The notes beneath the pieces are model-generated. The model saw only the letters and a list, made by a program, of their open reading frames with translations, was not told the origin of the DNA and ran no database searches. This document shows positions 41,638-51,674 of a stretch of DNA of 64,000 nucleotides, one piece after another. Location: assembly GCF_003854935.1 (NCBI RefSeq), contig NZ_CP033969.1, forward strand, positions 930,001-994,000. The letters are read 5' to 3'. Position 1 is the first letter of the stretch, and every line of letters begins with the position of its first letter. Made by a program: the position numbers and the translations under genes. Source of the DNA: Cupriavidus pauculus. Lineage in GTDB: Bacteria; Pseudomonadota; Gammaproteobacteria; Burkholderiales; Burkholderiaceae.

Positions 41638-43104
41638 ATGTCCGCCCCCAATCCCGACGTCGCCGGCACCGCCTTCGACCGCCGCGCGCTTGCCGATTTC
41701 CGCAGCCTGGCCGGCCGCATCGACGGCAACGGCCCCCGCTATACCTCCTACCCCACCGCCGACCGCTTCCACAACGAGATCGGCGACGCCGGCTACCTGC
41801 GCGCGCTGCAGGACTGCCGCGCCAACGCGCCGGCCCCGCTCTCGCTCTACCTGCACATCCCGTTCTGCGAAAACATCTGCTACTACTGCGGCTGCAACAA
41901 GATCATCACCAAGGATCACAGCCGCAGCGCGCAGTACGTCGACTATCTGGCGCGCGAAATGGCGATGGTGGCCGGCCGGCTCGGCCAGCGCCGCGCGGTG
42001 ATGCAGTCGCACTGGGGCGGGGGCACGCCGACGTTCCTGGACCCGGACGAGATGCGCCGCGTCATGGCGGCGCTGCGCGAGCACTTCGACCTGCTGCCCG
42101 AGGGCGAACACTCGATCGAGATCGATCCGCGCCGCGTGACCGACGCGCGGATGGACCTGCTGGCCGAACTCGGCTTCAACCGGATCAGCCTGGGCGTGCA
42201 GGACTTCGACCCCGAGGTGCAGCAGGCCGTCCACCGCGTGCAGTCGTACGAGGAAACGCGCAACATCGTGCTGGCCGCGCGGCGGCTGGGATTCCAGTCG
42301 GTCAGCGTGGACCTGATCTACGGCCTGCCGCACCAGACCACGGCACGCTTTGCGGCCACGGTGGATCGCGTGCTCGACCTGCGCCCCGACCGGCTGTCGG
42401 TCTACAGCTACGCCCATCTGCCGCACGTGTTCAAGCCGCAGCGCCGCATCGATGCCGCGACGCTGCCGCCGGCCGCCGAGAAGCTCGACATCCTGGTGTC
42501 GACCATCGAGCGGCTGACCGCCGCAGGCTACGTCTACATCGGCATGGATCACTTTGCGCTGCCCGACGACGACCTGGCCGTGGCCCAGCGCGAGGGCTGG
42601 CTGCAGCGCAACTTCCAGGGCTATGCCACCCATGCCGGCTACGACCAGATCGGGCTCGGCGTGTCGGCCATTGGCGCCGTGGCGGGCCACTATGTCCAGA
42701 ACGCCCGCACGACCGATGCCTACTACGCCGCGCTCGATGCCGGCCGGCTGCCCATCGTGCGCGGGCTGGAAATGACCGCCGACGACCACCTGCGCAAGGC
42801 GATCATCGGCGCGCTGATGTGCAACGGCACGCTGGACATCGCCATGGTGGAGGCCGAGCACGGCATCGACTTCGCATCGACGTTCGCGGCCGAGCTGGCC
42901 GACCTGGACACGCTGGCCGCCGACCACCTGGTGCGCCGCACGCCCGAACGGATCGAGATCACGCCGCTGGGCCGCCTGCTGGTGCGCCGCGTGGCAATGG
43001 TGTTCGACCGCTACCTGCGCGAGGACGCGGCCCGGCCGCAGCCGGCCCCGGCGGCAAACGATGGCAAGGTGATTCCGCTGGTGCGCTACTCGCGCGTGGT
43101 CTGA
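41638..43104 (+). CDS. hemN: Oxygen-independent coproporphyrinogen III dehydrogenase HemN
   Basis: 488 residues, radical-SAM enzyme that oxidatively decarboxylates two propionates of coproporphyrinogen III without oxygen. The cluster-binding motif is C77, C81, C84 with C86 following ([15 protein letters not shown]), the HemN-type arrangement. [13 protein letters not shown] near residue 33 and the [13 protein letters not shown]-site motif are present. ATG 41638 is 63 bases after a perfect FNR box. The C-terminal HemN domain is intact. Together with hemE this places two haem steps in the window. Confidence 0.95.
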   Translation: MSAPNPDVAGTAFDRRALADFRSLAGRIDGNGPRYTSYPTADRFHNEIGDAGYLRALQDCRANAPAPLSLYLHIPFCENICYYCGCNKIITKDHSRSAQYVDYLAREMAMVAGRLGQRRAVMQSHWGGGTPTFLDPDEMRRVMAALREHFDLLPEGEHSIEIDPRRVTDARMDLLAELGFNRISLGVQDFDPEVQQAVHRVQSYEETRNIVLAARRLGFQSVSVDLIYGLPHQTTARFAATVDRVLDLRPDRLSVYSYAHLPHVFKPQRRIDAATLPPAAEKLDILVSTIERLTAAGYVYIGMDHFALPDDDLAVAQREGWLQRNFQGYATHAGYDQIGLGVSAIGAVAGHYVQNARTTDAYYAALDAGRLPIVRGLEMTADDHLRKAIIGALMCNGTLDIAMVEAEHGIDFASTFAAELADLDTLAADHLVRRTPERIEITPLGRLLVRRVAMVFDRYLREDAARPQPAPAANDGKVIPLVRYSRVV

Positions 43105-43142
43105 GCCTCACCGTCAGGCCAGGACTGTCCGGCCCCACAAGC

Positions 43143-43172
43143 AAAAAGCCCGCGATGAATCGCGGGCTTTTT
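43143..43172. terminator. Bidirectional terminator between hemN and cytochrome c gene
   Basis: A perfect 13-base-pair stem (43143-43155 with 43160-43172), TGAA loop, five A on the left and five T on the right. It serves hemN on the plus strand and the convergent cytochrome gene on the minus strand. Confidence 0.93.
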
Positions 43173-43222
43173 CGTTCCGGAGCGGCAGGCTTGGCCGCTG
43201 AACCGGGGGCTTGGTTCGCAGC

Positions 43223-44125
43223 TTACTTCGCGGCGTTGGCCATGTAGTCCGACGCGGCGATCACGTCGGCATCGGGGCCGGCGTATCCGCCCTTGGGCGG
43301 CATCACGCCCTTGCCCTTGAGCGCGTAGTTGTGGACGACGTCCATGCCTTCCTTGAGGCGCGGCGCCCAGGCGGCCTTGTCGCCAAACTTCGGCGCACCG
43401 GCCACGCCAGCCGCGTGGCAGGCGGCGCAGACCTGTTCGTAGACTTTCTTGCCGGTCTCGGCCGATGCCACGGCCGGTGCGGCGGCTGCAGCCGGTGCGG
43501 CAGCAGGGGCTGCCGGCGCGGCGGCGGCGGGAGCGGCGGGAGCCGGGGCCGCAGCGGCGGCCGGGGCCGATGCCGCCGGTGCGGAGGCAGCCGCCTGCGC
43601 GGTGGCGCCCTGGGCCGGTGCGGCCGGCTCGGGGAACTTGGCACCGCCGGCGTCGGCCATGTAGACCACGGCGCGCGCCAGTTCGTAATCGCTCATGTCG
43701 TCGGGCGAGGTGCCGGCGCGGGCGGGCATCGCGCCCTTGCCTTGCAGCACGGCCTTGAGCAGGCCGTCGAAACCCTGGCCGATACGCGCCGTCCAGTCGC
43801 CGGCCACGCCGTACTTCGGCGCGCCCGCGGCACCCGTGGCGTGGCAGGCCGCGCACACTTCCTTGTAGACCTGCTCGCCGGTCTTGAACACGCGCGGCGC
43901 GTTGGGATCCTTGATTTCCAGCGAGGCCACCGGCGCGATACGCCCGTTCACGGCTTCCGCGCTGAACGCGGTGCCGTCCCCGTCACGGGTGCCGTGGCCG
44001 ACAAAATTGACAAGCAGGATGATGACGATGATCGGCACCAGAAAGGCGGCGATCACCACGGCAATTAGTTGCTTAGGGGTCTTGATTGGCGACTCGTGGT
44101 GGTCGTTTTGATGGACGTCACTCAT
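43223..44125 (-). CDS. Membrane-anchored di-haem cytochrome c (c5 type)
   Basis: 300 residues. One N-terminal membrane helix (about residues 18-42) anchors two cytochrome c domains in the periplasm. CAACH at 91-95 and again at 233-237 bind the two haems; GKGAMP and GKGVMP supply the axial methionines. The domains are joined by an Ala/Pro linker of about 55 residues (168-222). Such proteins pass electrons from the bc1 complex to terminal oxidases. A TATAAT element lies at 44283-44278 on the same strand. Confidence 0.9.
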   Translation of the reverse strand: MSDVHQNDHHESPIKTPKQLIAVVIAAFLVPIIVIILLVNFVGHGTRDGDGTAFSAEAVNGRIAPVASLEIKDPNAPRVFKTGEQVYKEVCAACHATGAAGAPKYGVAGDWTARIGQGFDGLLKAVLQGKGAMPARAGTSPDDMSDYELARAVVYMADAGGAKFPEPAAPAQGATAQAAASAPAASAPAAAAAPAPAAPAAAAPAAPAAAPAAAAAPAVASAETGKKVYEQVCAACHAAGVAGAPKFGDKAAWAPRLKEGMDVVHNYALKGKGVMPPKGGYAGPDADVIAASDYMANAAK

Positions 44126-44447
44126 ACAGAACTCTCGATTTTGCGGGAAACCTGGTGCACAGCACGTGGGGGCGGCTTGCTTGTCTGGCCCTGTTTTCGG
44201 GGATGAATCTGTCGGTCTTTGCGTCCGGGGCTGTCTCCACCCCGCTCGCGTCTCTGTTACGACGCAAATAGCTGCCGATTATAGACCCAAGACTTCGGCA
44301 CAGGGGCCAAATGCGACGGCTCAGAGACCTGTGGAAACCCCGACCCCGCCGGCCCCGGCCCATCCCGCATGGACGCCGGCGGACAACTCGGGTATCCTAT
44401 GCGACTTTCCGACGCCGGCACTCGCCGGAGTCAACGCCGTACACATC
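44126..44447. other. Intergenic region before tRNA-Arg
   Basis: About 320 bases without a gene. On the minus strand TATAAT at 44283-44278 could be the -10 element of the cytochrome c promoter, about 150 bases upstream of its start; no good -35 was found. Confidence 0.45.
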
Positions 44448-44523
44448 GCGCCCGTAGCTCAATGGATAGAGTACTGCCCTCCGAAGGCAGGGGTTGCTGG
44501 TTCGATCCCAGCCGGGCGCGCCA
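44448..44523 (+). tRNA. tRNA-Arg (anticodon CCG)
   Basis: 76 bases that fold as a cloverleaf. The acceptor stem GCGCCCG pairs with CGGGCGC, the D arm starts GCTC, the anticodon stem is CTGCC/GGCAG with anticodon CCG at 44481-44483, and the T loop is TTCGATC. The CCA end is encoded. It reads CGG arginine codons, common in this GC-rich genome. Confidence 0.96.
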
Positions 44524-44764
44524 AGTCCTTCCTGGTTTTCCTCCTCCGTCGTTTCCCCCTCGATCGTCCCGCCACGCAGGCCGGCCGCCCCATGTCTCGC
44601 GTCCGCCGCCTCACGGTTGCAACCTTTCGTGCCGATCCGGGTGACGCGGCCAGCGGCTGCCGCGGGCCAACGTTGATGCGAGGCCGCTTGCCGGCCGCTG
44701 GCGCGTGCCTTGCATCGACGCTCCTTCGCCCATCGGATTCCGATGCAGAAGGGGAGGACCTGCC

Positions 44765-46156
44765 ATGCCCACGCTTTCCGCCGATCATCTCGACATGCTG
44801 CGCCACGCCGTGCGCGGCAAGGTGCTGCTGCCGCAAGACGCCGGGTACGACGTCGCACGCACCGTCTGGAACGCCACGGTGGACCGACGGCCCGCGGTCA
44901 TCGTGCAGTGCACCGGCACCGCCGACGTCATCCAGGCCGTCAACTTCGCGCGCGACCATGGCCTGACGCTGGCCGTGCGCGGGGGCGGGCACAACATCGC
45001 CGGCAGCGCGATCTGCAACAACGGGCTGGTGGTCGACCTGTCCCAGCTACGCAGCGTCCACGTCGATCCGCAGGACAACGTGGCGTGGGTCAGTCCGGGC
45101 GCCACGCTGGGCGATTTCGACCACGAGGCCCAGGCGCTGGGGCTGGCCACGCCGCTCGGCATCAACTCCACCACGGGCGTGGCCGGGCTGACGCTCGGCG
45201 GCGGCTTTGGCTGGCTGACGCGCCAGTACGGCATGACGGTGGACAACCTGCTGGGCTGCGAGGTGGTGACGGCCGACGGCCAGCGCCGCTGGGCCGATGC
45301 CAACCACGAGCCCGAGCTGTTCTGGGCGCTGCGCGGCGGCGGGGGCAACTTCGGCGTGGTCACGCTGTTCCAGTTCCGGCTGCACCGGGTGGGGCCGATG
45401 GTCACGGCCGGGCTGATCGTCTTCCCGGCGGTGGAGGGCAAGTCGGTGCTGCGGCAATATCGCGCGTACACGGAATCGGCGATGCCGGACGACATGAACG
45501 TCTGGGTCGTGCTGCGCAAGGCGCCGCCGCTGCCGTTCCTGCCGTCGTCGGCCCACGGCGCCAACGTGGTGGTGCTGGCGGTGTTCCATGCCGGCGATCC
45601 GGGCGCGGCCGCGCGGGCCATCGACCCGCTGCGCGGCTTTGGCCAGGCCATCGGCGAGCACGTGGGCCCGATGCCCTACACGGCCTGGCAGCAGGCGTTC
45701 GACCCGCTGCTCACGCCGGGCGCCCGCAACTACTGGAAATCGCACAACTTCACGCGGCTGGACGATGCCGCCATCGACCTGATGACCGACTACGCCGCGC
45801 GCGGCCCGTCGGCCAATGCGGAGATCTTCATCGGGCAGGTGGGCGGGGTGGCCAACCGCGTGGCGCCGGACGCCACCGCGTACCACCACCGCGACGCGCG
45901 CTATGTGATGAACGTGCACTCGCGCTGGGACCGCGCGGACGAGGACGCCACCTGCATCGGCTGGGCGCGCGACTTCTTCAACGCCTCGGCGCCGTACGCC
46001 ACGGGCGGGGTCTACGTGAACTTCATGACCGAGGATGAGACCGCGCGCGTCAACGCGGCCTACGGCCACAACTTCGACCGACTGGCACGCGCCAAGCGCA
46101 CCTACGATCCGCAGAACCTGTTCTGCACCAACCAGAACATCCAGCCGGCGCCCTGA
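44765..46156 (+). CDS. FAD-linked oxidase, BBE family
   Basis: 463 residues of the berberine-bridge/6-hydroxynicotine oxidase group (FAD_binding_4 plus BBE domains). VRGGGHN carries H76, the expected 8-alpha-histidyl FAD link. The second covalent site, a cysteine in a GxC motif in bicovalent members, is replaced here by GINSTTGVAGLTLGGGFGWL, so a single covalent bond is likely. The C-terminal BBE box (AYGHNFDRLARAKRTYDPQN) is intact. Such enzymes oxidise alcohols, sugars or amines with oxygen; the substrate is unknown. GGGGAGGA stands upstream of ATG 44765. No export signal is seen. Confidence 0.88.
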   Translation: MPTLSADHLDMLRHAVRGKVLLPQDAGYDVARTVWNATVDRRPAVIVQCTGTADVIQAVNFARDHGLTLAVRGGGHNIAGSAICNNGLVVDLSQLRSVHVDPQDNVAWVSPGATLGDFDHEAQALGLATPLGINSTTGVAGLTLGGGFGWLTRQYGMTVDNLLGCEVVTADGQRRWADANHEPELFWALRGGGGNFGVVTLFQFRLHRVGPMVTAGLIVFPAVEGKSVLRQYRAYTESAMPDDMNVWVVLRKAPPLPFLPSSAHGANVVVLAVFHAGDPGAAARAIDPLRGFGQAIGEHVGPMPYTAWQQAFDPLLTPGARNYWKSHNFTRLDDAAIDLMTDYAARGPSANAEIFIGQVGGVANRVAPDATAYHHRDARYVMNVHSRWDRADEDATCIGWARDFFNASAPYATGGVYVNFMTEDETARVNAAYGHNFDRLARAKRTYDPQNLFCTNQNIQPAP

Positions 46157-46228
46157 CGGCCGGCGGGCGGGCGTGCCGGAGACCATCCGGCACACTCGGG
46201 GCGGCCATGCGTTGCTATGATGCGGCGC

Positions 46229-46633
46229 ATGGCCGACGACCTGTTCATTCCCCACCACGAGTACGAGATCACCGCCATCCGCGCGCAGGGCGCGGGCGGG
46301 CAGAACATCAACAAGGTGTCCAACGCCGTGCACCTGCGGTTCGACGTGCGGATGTCGTCGCTGGCCGCCGACCACAAGGACCGGCTGCTGGCGCTGCATG
46401 ACCACCGCATCACGCGCGACGGCGTGATCGTCATCAAGGCCCAGCAGCATCGCAGCCTGGAGATGAACCGCGAGGAAGCCGTGCGCCGGCTGCACGACCT
46501 GGTGCGCAGCGTGGCCGAGCCGCCGCGCGTGCGGCGCGCCACGCGGCCCACGCGGGCGTCGAAGGTGCGCCGGGTGGACGCCAAGGTCCAGCGCGGCCAG
46601 ATCAAGGCGCTGCGCGGCCGGGTGACCGACTGA
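46229..46633 (+). CDS. arfB: Alternative ribosome-rescue factor ArfB (YaeJ)
   Basis: 134 residues. The release-factor-like domain contains GGQ at 23-25 in ITAIRAQGAGGQNINKVSN, the catalytic motif that hydrolyses peptidyl-tRNA. The C-terminal tail is strongly basic (RVRRATRPTRASKVRR, VQRGQIKALRGR), which in ArfB inserts in the empty mRNA channel of stalled ribosomes. ATG 46229 (MADDLFIPH) is preferred; in-frame ATGs at 46217 and 46220 would add MMRR. Confidence 0.94.
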   Translation: MADDLFIPHHEYEITAIRAQGAGGQNINKVSNAVHLRFDVRMSSLAADHKDRLLALHDHRITRDGVIVIKAQQHRSLEMNREEAVRRLHDLVRSVAEPPRVRRATRPTRASKVRRVDAKVQRGQIKALRGRVTD

Positions 46634-46757
46634 GCGCCCGGCGCAAATCCGAACAAAGATTTCAAACGCCCGGCGCGGGGGCGGGACAATGCGGCGGCGG
46701 GCGGGCATGCTGTGGAGCCACGCGCCCGTCCGCCCACGACCAGGAATGCCCCCAGCC

Positions 46758-49700
46758 ATGTCATCCGTCCCCGCCCCCGACGCCCTCGAACCGATTCCGC
46801 GCGATCCGGGCTGGCCCATCGTCGGCAACCTGTTCCAGATCACGCCGGGCGAGGTCGGCCAGCACCTGCTGGCGCGCAGCCGGCATCACCAGGGCATCTT
46901 CGAACTCGATTTCGCGGGCCGGCGCGTGCCGTTCGTGTCGTCGGTGGCGCTGGCGGCCGAGGTCTGCGACCCGGCCCGCTTTCGCAAGATCATCGGCCCG
47001 CCGCTGTCGTACCTGCGCGACATGGCCGGCGACGGCCTGTTCACGGCCCACAGCGACGAGCCCAACTGGGGCTGCGCGCACCGCATCCTGATGCCGGCGT
47101 TCAGCCAGCGCGCGATGAAGGGCTATTTCGACGTGATGCTGCGCGTGGCCAACCGGCTCGTCGACAAATGGGACCGCAACGGCCCCGACGCCGACATCGC
47201 CGTGGCCGACGACATGACGCGGCTGACGCTCGACACCATCGCGCTGGCCGGCTTCGGCTACGACTTCCGGTCGTTCGCCAGCGACGCGCCGGACCCGTTC
47301 ATCGTGGCGATGGTCGGCGCGCTCGAAGAGGCCATGCGCAAGCTCACGCGACTGCCGATCCAGGACCGCTTCATGGGCCGCGCGCACCGGCGCTTCGCCG
47401 ACGACGTGGCGACCATGCGCAACCTCGTGGACGACGTGATCCGCCAGCGGCGCGCCACGCCCCGGCCCGGCATGGACCTGCTGAACCTGATGCTGGAGGC
47501 GCGCGACCCCGAGACCGACCGCCAGCTCGACGACGCCAACATCCGCAACCAGGTCATCACGTTCCTGATTGCCGGCCACGAGACCACCAGCGGCCTGCTG
47601 ACCTTCACGCTGTACGAACTGCTGCGCAACCCGGCCGTGCTGGCCCAGGCCTACGCCGAAGTGGATGCCGTGCTGCCCGGCGATGCGCCGCCCGTCCATG
47701 CCGACCTGGCGCGCATGCCGGTGCTGGACCGCGTGCTCAAGGAAACGCTGCGCCTCTGGCCCACCGCGCCAGCCTTTGCGGTGGCGCCGTTCGAGGACGT
47801 CGTGCTCGGCGGCCGCTACCGGCTGCGCCAGAACCGGCGGATCTCGGTGGTGCTTACCGCGCTGCACCGCGACCCGGCGGTCTGGGACAACCCCGAGCGG
47901 TTCGACATCGACCGCTTCCTGCCCGAGCACGAGGCAAAGCTGCCCGCCCATGCCTACCTGCCGTTCGGGCACGGCGAGCGCGCCTGCATCGGCCGGCAGT
48001 TCGCGCTGACCGAGGCCAAGCTCGCGCTGGCGCTGATGCTGCGCAACTTTGCGTTCCACGACCCCTACGACTACCAGTTCCGGCTCAAGGAAACGCTGAC
48101 CATCAAGCCCGACAACCTGGTGCTGCGCGCGCGCCGGCGGCGTCCGCACGAGCGCATCGCCGCGCCGGCCGCCACGCCGGCCGTGACCGATGCGGCGCAG
48201 GCCGACGTGCGCGGCCACGGGCAGCCCATGGCGGTGCTCTGCGCGTCGAGCCTGGGCACCGCGCGCGAGCTGGCCGAGCAGATTCACGGCGGCGCGGTGG
48301 CGGCGGGCTTCGACGCCACGCTGGCCGACCTGGACGATGTGGCCGACGCGCTGCCCACATCGGGCCTGCTCGTTGTGGTGGCCGCCACCTACAACGGCCA
48401 CGCGCCCGATTCGGGCCGGCGCTTCGAGGCCATGCTCGACGCGGGCGGCGCCGACGGCTATCGCGCGGACGGCCTGCGGCTGGCGCTGCTGGGCTGCGGC
48501 AATTCGCAGTGGGCGACGTACCAGGCGTTTCCGCGCCGCGTGTTCGACGTCTTCACGCAGGCCGGCGCGGTGCCGCTGCTGCCGCGCGGCGAGGCCGACG
48601 GCAATGGCGATTTCGACCAGGCGGCCGAGCGCTGGCTGGCCGCGCTCTGGCAGGCGCTGCAGGCCGACGGCGCCGGCGCGGGCGGCATCGGGGTGGATGT
48701 CGACGTGCGCAGCGTGGCGGCGATCCGCGCGGACACGCTGCCGGCCGGCACCCGGACCTTCACGGTGCTGGCCAACGAGGAATTGGTCGGCGACCCGGCC
48801 GGGCTGTGGGATTTTGCCGTCGAGCCGCCGCGCACGTCCACGCGCGCCATTCGCCTGCAACTGCCGCCGGGCATGACCTACGAGACCGGCGATCACGTGG
48901 CGGTCTGGCCCCGCAACGCGGACGCCCTGGTGGATGACCTGTGCGCCCGGCTGGACCTCGATGCCGACGCGATGGTCACGCTGTCCGCCCCGCATGGCAC
49001 CGGACGCGGGCTGCCGATCGGCCAGCCGCTGCCGCTGCGGCAACTGCTGACGCATTTCGTCGAACTGCAGGACGTGGTGTCGCGCCAGACGCTGCGCGCG
49101 CTGGCGCAGGCCACGCGCTGCCCGGCCACGCGCGCGGCGCTGGAACGGCTGGCATCGGACGATGAGGCCGACGGCTACGCCACGCAGGTGGCGGCCCGCC
49201 GCCTGAACCTGTGCGACGTGCTGGCGGCCCATCCGGCCGTCACGCCGACGCTGCCGCAACTGCTGGCGTGCACGGTGCCAATGCGGCCGCGGTTCTATTC
49301 GATCGCGTCGTCGCCGCGCGTATCGCCGGACGTGGCGACGCTGCTGGTGGGTACGGTGTGGGCGCCGGCGCTGTCGGGGCGCGGCCAGTTCCGGGGCGTG
49401 GCGTCCACGTGGCTGCAGGGGCTGGCGCCCGGCGCGACGGTGTCGGCGTCCATCCGCACGCCGAACCCGCCGTTCGCGCCGCTGGCCGATCCGTCGGCGC
49501 CGATGCTGCTGGTCGGGCCCGGTACCGGCATCGCGCCGTTCCGGGGCTTCCTGGAAGAACGCGCGGCCGAGCAGGCGGCCGGCCAGCGCGTGACGCCGGT
49601 GCAGCTCTACTTCGGCTGCCGGCATCCGCGCCACGACTGGCTGTTTCACGACGAGATTGCCCGATGGGCGGCGGCGGGCGTGGCCGAGGTGCACACCGCG

Positions 49701-49952
49701 TATTCGGTGGTGCCCGGCGCGGCGCGCTACGTGCAGGACCTGCTCTGGCAGCGCCGCGCCCAGGTCTGGACGCAGTTGCAGGCGGGCGCCACGGTCTATG
49801 TCTGCGGCGATGGCCGCCGCATGGCGCCGGCCGTGCGGCAGACGCTGATCGACATCGGCGCGGACCAGGGCGGCATGGCGCCCGAGGGCGCGTCCGACTG
49901 GTTCGCGGCCCTGGTCCGGCAGGGCCGGTACCGGCAGGACGTGTTCAACTGA
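46758..49952 (+). CDS. Self-sufficient cytochrome P450-NADPH reductase fusion (CYP102 family)
   Basis: 1064 residues, a natural fusion matching P450 BM3 in order and length. P450 domain (about 1-465): AGDGLFT with the active-site Phe, I-helix AGHETT at 272-277, ETLRLWPTAPAF, and the haem loop FGHGERACIG with C410. FMN domain (about 495-640): SLGTARELAEQI. FAD/NADPH domain (about 685-1064): RPRFYSIASSP, GPGTGIAPFRGF and a C-terminal VFN. By hand alignment the BM3 R47 equivalent is kept and the Y51 equivalent is Phe. It should hydroxylate fatty acids or similar amphiphiles in the cytosol with NADPH. No TetR regulator (as beside BM3) adjoins it. Confidence 0.95.
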   Translation: MSSVPAPDALEPIPRDPGWPIVGNLFQITPGEVGQHLLARSRHHQGIFELDFAGRRVPFVSSVALAAEVCDPARFRKIIGPPLSYLRDMAGDGLFTAHSDEPNWGCAHRILMPAFSQRAMKGYFDVMLRVANRLVDKWDRNGPDADIAVADDMTRLTLDTIALAGFGYDFRSFASDAPDPFIVAMVGALEEAMRKLTRLPIQDRFMGRAHRRFADDVATMRNLVDDVIRQRRATPRPGMDLLNLMLEARDPETDRQLDDANIRNQVITFLIAGHETTSGLLTFTLYELLRNPAVLAQAYAEVDAVLPGDAPPVHADLARMPVLDRVLKETLRLWPTAPAFAVAPFEDVVLGGRYRLRQNRRISVVLTALHRDPAVWDNPERFDIDRFLPEHEAKLPAHAYLPFGHGERACIGRQFALTEAKLALALMLRNFAFHDPYDYQFRLKETLTIKPDNLVLRARRRRPHERIAAPAATPAVTDAAQADVRGHGQPMAVLCASSLGTARELAEQIHGGAVAAGFDATLADLDDVADALPTSGLLVVVAATYNGHAPDSGRRFEAMLDAGGADGYRADGLRLALLGCGNSQWATYQAFPRRVFDVFTQAGAVPLLPRGEADGNGDFDQAAERWLAALWQALQADGAGAGGIGVDVDVRSVAAIRADTLPAGTRTFTVLANEELVGDPAGLWDFAVEPPRTSTRAIRLQLPPGMTYETGDHVAVWPRNADALVDDLCARLDLDADAMVTLSAPHGTGRGLPIGQPLPLRQLLTHFVELQDVVSRQTLRALAQATRCPATRAALERLASDDEADGYATQVAARRLNLCDVLAAHPAVTPTLPQLLACTVPMRPRFYSIASSPRVSPDVATLLVGTVWAPALSGRGQFRGVASTWLQGLAPGATVSASIRTPNPPFAPLADPSAPMLLVGPGTGIAPFRGFLEERAAEQAAGQRVTPVQLYFGCRHPRHDWLFHDEIARWAAAGVAEVHTAYSVVPGAARYVQDLLWQRRAQVWTQLQAGATVYVCGDGRRMAPAVRQTLIDIGADQGGMAPEGASDWFAALVRQGRYRQDVFN

Positions 49953-49977
49953 ACCCGTCCCGCGCGGCGCCTGCCGG

Positions 49978-50856
49978 TCAGCGTGCGTTCTGCAGCGCGG
50001 CGATGCGGGCTTCGATCGGCGGATGGCTGGAGAACAGCGCCAGCCACGACTTGCCGCCCGAGATGCCCATGGCCTGCATGTTCTGCGGCAGGCCGTCGGC
50101 GTCCAGGCCGCCCAGGCGGCGCAGCGCGGCCACCATCGGCGTCGGGGTGCCCATCAGGCCGGCCGCGCCGGCGTCCGCGCGGTACTCGCGGTGGCGCGAG
50201 AACGCGGCCACGATGATGCTGGCCAGGATGCCGAACACGATCTCGCAGATCACCACGGTGATCATGTAGCCGATGCCGGGGCCGCTCGATTCCTCGTCGT
50301 TGCGGCGCAGCCACGAATCGACGAAGTAGCCGACCACGCGCGCCATGAAGATCACGAACGTGTTCACCACGCCCTGGATCAGCGTCAGCGTGACCATGTC
50401 GCCGTTGGCCACGTGGGCCACCTCGTGCGCCAGCACGGCTTCCACCTCGTCATGCGACATCGATTGCAGCAGCCCCGTGGACACCGCCACGAGCGAGCTG
50501 TTCTTCGACGCGCCCGTGGCAAAGGCGTTGGGTTCGCCATCGTAGATGGCCACTTCGGGCATCGGCAGGCCGGCGCGCGTGGCCAGCTTTTCCACGGTCT
50601 GCATCAGCCACAGCTCCGTGCTGGTGCTCGGATGCGTGATGACCTGCGCGCCGGTGGACCACTTGGCGATGGTCTTGGACATCAGCAGCGAGATGAACGA
50701 GCCGCCAAAGCCCATCACCGCCGCAAAGGCCAGCAGCATGCCAAGGTTCAGCCCGTTGGCGGTCAGGAATCGGTTCACGCCCAGCAGGCTGGCCGTGATA
50801 CTGAGGACGAGCATGACGGCGAGGTTGGTCGCCAGGAACAGGAAGATGCGTTTCAT
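49978..50856 (-). CDS. htpX: Membrane zinc metalloprotease HtpX
   Basis: 292 residues. Two N-terminal membrane helices (about 1-26 and 37-58) precede the zinc site HEVAH at 144-148, with the third ligand expected in [10 protein letters not shown]. Two further hydrophobic segments lie between about 155 and 215. HtpX cleaves misfolded inner-membrane proteins and works with FtsH. It is tail-to-tail with the P450 gene, 25 bases apart. Confidence 0.96.
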   Translation of the reverse strand: MKRIFLFLATNLAVMLVLSITASLLGVNRFLTANGLNLGMLLAFAAVMGFGGSFISLLMSKTIAKWSTGAQVITHPSTSTELWLMQTVEKLATRAGLPMPEVAIYDGEPNAFATGASKNSSLVAVSTGLLQSMSHDEVEAVLAHEVAHVANGDMVTLTLIQGVVNTFVIFMARVVGYFVDSWLRRNDEESSGPGIGYMITVVICEIVFGILASIIVAAFSRHREYRADAGAAGLMGTPTPMVAALRRLGGLDADGLPQNMQAMGISGGKSWLALFSSHPPIEARIAALQNAR

Positions 50857-50971
50857 GGTTGTGGGGCAATACGGGTAAAGGCGCGGCCGTGGCCGCAGGG
50901 GCGCGCGGCACGCGATGCGCGTGCCAGGCGTTCAGGGCAGGCGCGGGCCGCCAGGGCGCGCGCGAGACGGG

Positions 50972-51388
50972 TCAGCCGCGCGGCGGGCGCGGCGGCAGGG
51001 GCAGGTCGGGATCGGGCAGCGCCGCGGCGGCATAGCGCGGCACGGTGCCGCGCGCGCCCGACGTTGCCACGCGGGGCAGCGGCGCCGGCAGCAACTGCTC
51101 GGCAAAATCGGCGCCCGGCGGGGTCGGCTCGGCAGTGTCGCCGGGCAGGGAAGGGTCGGGAGCGTCCGGCGCGGCATCGGCGTAACCGGCCACATCGGCA
51201 AGCGCGGCCAGGTCGGCCGGGTGGGCAAGGTCGGTCCGTTCTGCGCCGGCGGCTGCCGGCGCGACGGTCACCGTGTGCGCCGCGCGCGCCATCCCGGCCA
51301 CTGATGCGGACGCGCCCATGCCCGCCCACGCCTGCAGCGGCAGGAAGGCAAGCAGCACGATCATCATCAGGAATCGAAACGGGTGCAC
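50972..51388 (-). CDS. Exported Pro/Ala-rich hypothetical protein
   Basis: 138 residues, no recognised domain. A clear signal peptide (FLMMIVLLAFLPLQAWAG) is followed by a low-complexity Ala/Pro/Asp-rich mature part without cysteines, ending in PLPPRPPRG. The signal region resembles those of CzcI-like small exported proteins of metal-resistance loci, which is only a resemblance in hydrophobic sequence. It lies divergent from a CadR/PbrR-like regulator gene, with a MerR-type dyad in the shared region. Confidence 0.6.
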   Translation of the reverse strand: MHPFRFLMMIVLLAFLPLQAWAGMGASASVAGMARAAHTVTVAPAAAGAERTDLAHPADLAALADVAGYADAAPDAPDPSLPGDTAEPTPPGADFAEQLLPAPLPRVATSGARGTVPRYAAAALPDPDLPLPPRPPRG

Positions 51389-51603
51389 GGGGGCGGGTGA
51401 CGCGGAAGACCAAAAAACGATGCGCCGATTCTACAGGATGGCGCGCGGGCCGGCAGGGCGGGGCGGGGCCCGCACTATCCGACGATTCTCATATGGGGCG
51501 ATGGCCGGGCGGCACAAGGCCCGGCCTGGCTGGCCGCGTCGCCGCCAGACCCTGCGCGCGGCCGGGTTTTGCGCGCTGCGGCAGACAGGTCTACACTGCC
51601 GCT

Positions 51604-51626
51604 TAACCCTGTAGTCACTACAGAGA
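51604..51626 (+). promoter_or_regulatory. MerR-type operator dyad
   Basis: CTGTAGTCACTACAG at 51609-51623 is a perfect 7-base dyad around one central base, in the form ACCCTGTAGT-N-ACTACAGAG typical of CadR/PbrR/ZntR sites. TTAACC at 51603-51608 may act as the -35 element. It lies about 50 bases upstream of the regulator ATG. Confidence 0.7.
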
Positions 51627-51674
51627 TAGCGGCACGGCGCGCGTCACGGCGGCCGGCCATCGCGGAGATTGACC

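Noticed and set aside
43440-43664. Alternative plus-strand frame over the cytochrome linker encoding Ala/Gly repeats
   Set aside because: It is the antisense of the Ala/Pro linker between the two haem domains; the low complexity is a by-product.
46761-49694. A 977-codon open frame opposite the P450 fusion
   Set aside because: Antisense shadow; the P450-reductase motifs on the plus strand explain the region fully.
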